A stretch of DNA of 6,109 nt. Source: Deltaproteobacteria bacterium. GTDB taxonomy: Bacteria > Desulfobacterota > Syntrophia > Syntrophales > UBA2210. Below the pieces are notes generated by a model that did not search any database, had not been told where the DNA came from, and saw nothing but the letters and a program-made list of their open reading frames with translations. Below, one piece after another: positions 4,459-6,109 of this stretch. The position numbers and the translations under genes were made by a program. Every line of letters begins with the position of its first letter. Within the stretch, counting starts at the first letter, position 1. The stretch spans positions 1 through 6,109 of the forward strand of contig DSBH01000235.1 in the NCBI GenBank assembly GCA_011056825.1. Reading direction: 5' to 3'.

Positions 4459-5664
4459 GTGATCCCGCCGGGACAACAGGACGCGCGTCACGCGCATGAT
4501 CCGAAACGCCTTCGCCTCTTCGAAACGACGGCAACCGCGACATTTCTTCATCGCCCCAACCGGTTCGTCGTTACATGCCTGCTTGACGGCCGGGCACTCC
4601 CGGCCTATCTTCCCAACCCGGGCCGCCTCCGTGAGCTGCTTCTCCCGGGGCGGAAACTGTACCTCGCGAAAAACAACGGAACCGGCGCGTTCACCCACAC
4701 CGTCGTCGCCGTCGAACGGGACGGACGGCCCGTCATGCTTCATACCCACATGGCAAACAGGGTGGCGGAATGGCTGCTGCGAAACGGCGCCGTTCCGGGC
4801 TGTGAAGACGCGATCATCGTCAGGCGGGAGGCGCCGGCCGGCCGAAGCCGTTTTGATTTCCTGATCGAACAGGGCGGCGCCCGGTGCTTCATGGAAGTCA
4901 AATCCTGCACGCTTTTCGAAGGTCCCACGGCCATGTTTCCCGACGCCGTCACGTCACGGGGCAGGCGGCATCTGCTTGAGCTCGCGGACATGTCGAAAAA
5001 CGGAATGGCGGGCAAGGTTATTATTATTATCAACTCACCCGGCGTCCGGTGGTTTCTGCCCGACTATCACACGGACCCGGCATTCGCCGACGCCATGCTG
5101 TCAACGCGGGGAAAAATCGGCTTCACGCCCCTTGCCGTTGACTGGAACGACGACCTTACGATGTCATCCCCGCCCCGCATGGTGACCATTCCCTGGGACG
5201 TGGTGGAACGGGAAGCGCGCGATTCGGGGAGCTACATCCTGCTGCTGAGATTCGATACTGATCACCGGATAACGGTTGGACGGCTGGGAACGGTATTTTT
5301 CCCGGCGGGATATTATTGTTACGCGGGATCGGCGAAACAGGGATTGTCAAAACGGATCGCCCGGCACCTCAGAAAACGCAAGAACCACCACTGGCACATC
5401 GACTACCTGCGGAACGAGGCCGATCAGGTGTCCGCCCTGCCGATTCGTTCGAGCGACCGCCTCGAGTGCAACATCGCCGCGTCGCTCGACCAGATCGCCG
5501 ACTGGTCTGTTCCCGGCTTCGGCTGTTCCGATTGTTCTTGCGACAGCCACCTTTTCGGCATGCTGAACGACCCCTGGATAAACGAGGAGTTTATCGATCT
5601 CCTGCAGTACTTCAGGATCGGGCGGCTTCGGACGCGACTCGAGCGGCCGCGGTCTCCTTTTTAA
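4459..5664 (+). CDS. sfsA: SfsA nuclease-like protein fused to a C-terminal DUF123/GIY-YIG domain
   Basis: This 401-residue two-domain protein is much longer than stand-alone SfsA (about 235). SfsA, named for sugar fermentation stimulation in E. coli, has a nuclease-like fold. Residues 18-245 carry its marks: YLPNPGRL (50-57), RFDF (131-134), EVKSCTL (146-152) and PDAVTSRGRRHLLEL (161-175), with a plausible PD-(D/E)XK set D133, E146, K148. Residues 257-370 form a DUF123-type GIY-YIG domain: GSYILLL (257-263), GYYCYAGSA (284-292), R299, H303, HWHIDYL (311-317), E336, and GCSDCSCDSHLF (355-366) with three cysteines and a histidine. The start is GTG at 4459; AAAGG 6 bases upstream overlaps the preceding stop codon, suggesting translational coupling to the lipoprotein gene. 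No ATG lies in frame nearby. A nucleic acid target is likely but the substrate is unknown. The 3' end overlaps the polyferredoxin gene by 53 bases. Confidence 0.9.
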   Translation: MIPPGQQDARHAHDPKRLRLFETTATATFLHRPNRFVVTCLLDGRALPAYLPNPGRLRELLLPGRKLYLAKNNGTGAFTHTVVAVERDGRPVMLHTHMANRVAEWLLRNGAVPGCEDAIIVRREAPAGRSRFDFLIEQGGARCFMEVKSCTLFEGPTAMFPDAVTSRGRRHLLELADMSKNGMAGKVIIIINSPGVRWFLPDYHTDPAFADAMLSTRGKIGFTPLAVDWNDDLTMSSPPRMVTIPWDVVEREARDSGSYILLLRFDTDHRITVGRLGTVFFPAGYYCYAGSAKQGLSKRIARHLRKRKNHHWHIDYLRNEADQVSALPIRSSDRLECNIAASLDQIADWSVPGFGCSDCSCDSHLFGMLNDPWINEEFIDLLQYFRIGRLRTRLERPRSPF

Positions 5665-6088
5665 TTGTTTTTTCGGGTTTTTTCATCACCAGGGCGTCCG
5701 ACGGACATTCCAGACTGCAGAAACCGCAGCCTATGCAGGCCTTCGGTTCGCGGAGCCACGGATAGGCGTCAAATCCGCCTGATCTGGGAAACTCCGACAT
5801 CTCGAGGCATCCCACAGGACAGGCGTCGACACAGAGGCCGCAAGCCGTGCAATTCTCGACGATGAGCTCCGGTTTGGGCCATTCGGATCGTTTAATCATG
5901 ACGCAGGGAACGCCCGCCGCGTCCAGCACGGCCGCACGAGGGCATATCCTCCCGCAGGCGCCGCATTCAATGCACAGCTCACCGTCGATTTTATAAACCT
6001 TCTTTTTTTCACCCGTTATGGCGCCGGCGGGACAGACGCGCACACAGGCGCCGCAGCCGTCGCATTCTTCCGTGATCCTGTAGGGCAT
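5612..6088 (-). CDS. Polyferredoxin-type protein with four [4Fe-4S] motifs
   Basis: This 158-residue protein is almost wholly built of ferredoxin repeats. Four C-x2-C-x2-C-x3-C motifs are complete: C9/12/15/19, C39/42/45/49, C80/83/86/90 and C118/121/124/128, each followed by proline as in 2[4Fe-4S] ferredoxins. Two extra cysteines (C62, C94) lie outside the motifs. The gene probably encodes an electron carrier or the electron-transfer subunit of a larger anaerobic oxidoreductase. No catalytic partner is visible here; one may lie beyond the right edge. The tail from about 137 on is Lys/Ala-rich and lacks motifs; its last 17 codons overlap the end of sfsA on the other strand. The ATG at 6088 has GGGGGA about 7 bases upstream. 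There is no signal peptide, so it should be cytoplasmic. Its role is a family-level inference. Confidence 0.92.
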   Translation of the reverse strand: MPYRITEECDGCGACVRVCPAGAITGEKKKVYKIDGELCIECGACGRICPRAAVLDAAGVPCVMIKRSEWPKPELIVENCTACGLCVDACPVGCLEMSEFPRSGGFDAYPWLREPKACIGCGFCSLECPSDALVMKKPEKTIKKETAAARVASEAARS

Positions 6089-6109
6089 GACCTCTTCCCC
6101 CTATTTAAT

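Noticed and set aside
5018..5030. Run of TTA repeats in sfsA, possible slippage or phase-variation site
   Set aside because: It only encodes consecutive isoleucines, the unit is a codon multiple so length change would not shift frame, and it is short.
5621..5675. Possible terminator at the sfsA/polyferredoxin junction
   Set aside because: GCGGC (5622-5626) and GCCGC (5646-5650) could pair and T runs follow, but the loop is long, the stem short and the distance to the T run irregular.
1..6109. CRISPR array, tRNA, rRNA, transposase or other mobile element
   Set aside because: No regularly spaced repeats, no tRNA-like cloverleaf that I could recognise, no rRNA sequence and no transposase or integrase motifs were found on either strand.

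Overview
The window reads as an ordinary chromosomal stretch of a GC-rich, Gram-negative, probably anaerobic bacterium. Three things point this way: a 16-cysteine polyferredoxin, a lipoprotein with a signal peptide and lipobox, and short dispersed repeats with the core CCTGAGC-N5-CGAAGG. Such repeats, together with SfsA-DUF123 fusions and TraB proteins, fit Desulfobacterota/Syntrophales-like ('deltaproteobacterial') genomes. That placement is inference from gene content; no rRNA or other phylogenetic marker is present.

Layout. Positions 1-1555 (minus strand) hold a two-gene operon: an RlmD/RumA-type iron-sulfur RNA uracil-C5 methyltransferase (302-1555), followed through an ATGA stop/start overlap by a Nudix hydrolase (1-305) that runs off the left edge. 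Positions 1556-1921 are a divergent intergenic region of about 366 bases. It holds a possible minus-strand promoter, a small palindrome, two dispersed repeats and several short inverted repeats. The long reading frame that crosses it is judged non-coding. Positions 1922-3944 (plus) hold a tight pair: a TraB-family membrane protein and a rhomboid intramembrane serine protease with an N-terminal zinc ribbon, 19 bases apart. A good sigma70-type promoter begins directly after the rhomboid stop and should drive a second plus-strand unit (4036-5664): a small DUF3568-like lipoprotein, then an SfsA nuclease-like protein fused to a C-terminal DUF123/GIY-YIG domain. Positions 5612-6088 (minus) hold a protein with four [4Fe-4S] motifs whose 3' end overlaps the end of sfsA tail-to-tail by 53 bases.

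Working together. The TraB/rhomboid pair could be two membrane-embedded proteolytic or quality-control factors. The RlmD/Nudix pair joins RNA modification with nucleotide or CoA-derivative hydrolysis through translational coupling, though a shared pathway is not evident. The window shows no mobile element, CRISPR array, RNA gene or obvious defence island. The points most worth a second look are the SfsA-DUF123 fusion, the TraB-rhomboid operon, and the repeat-like palindromes that sit both between genes and inside rlmD.
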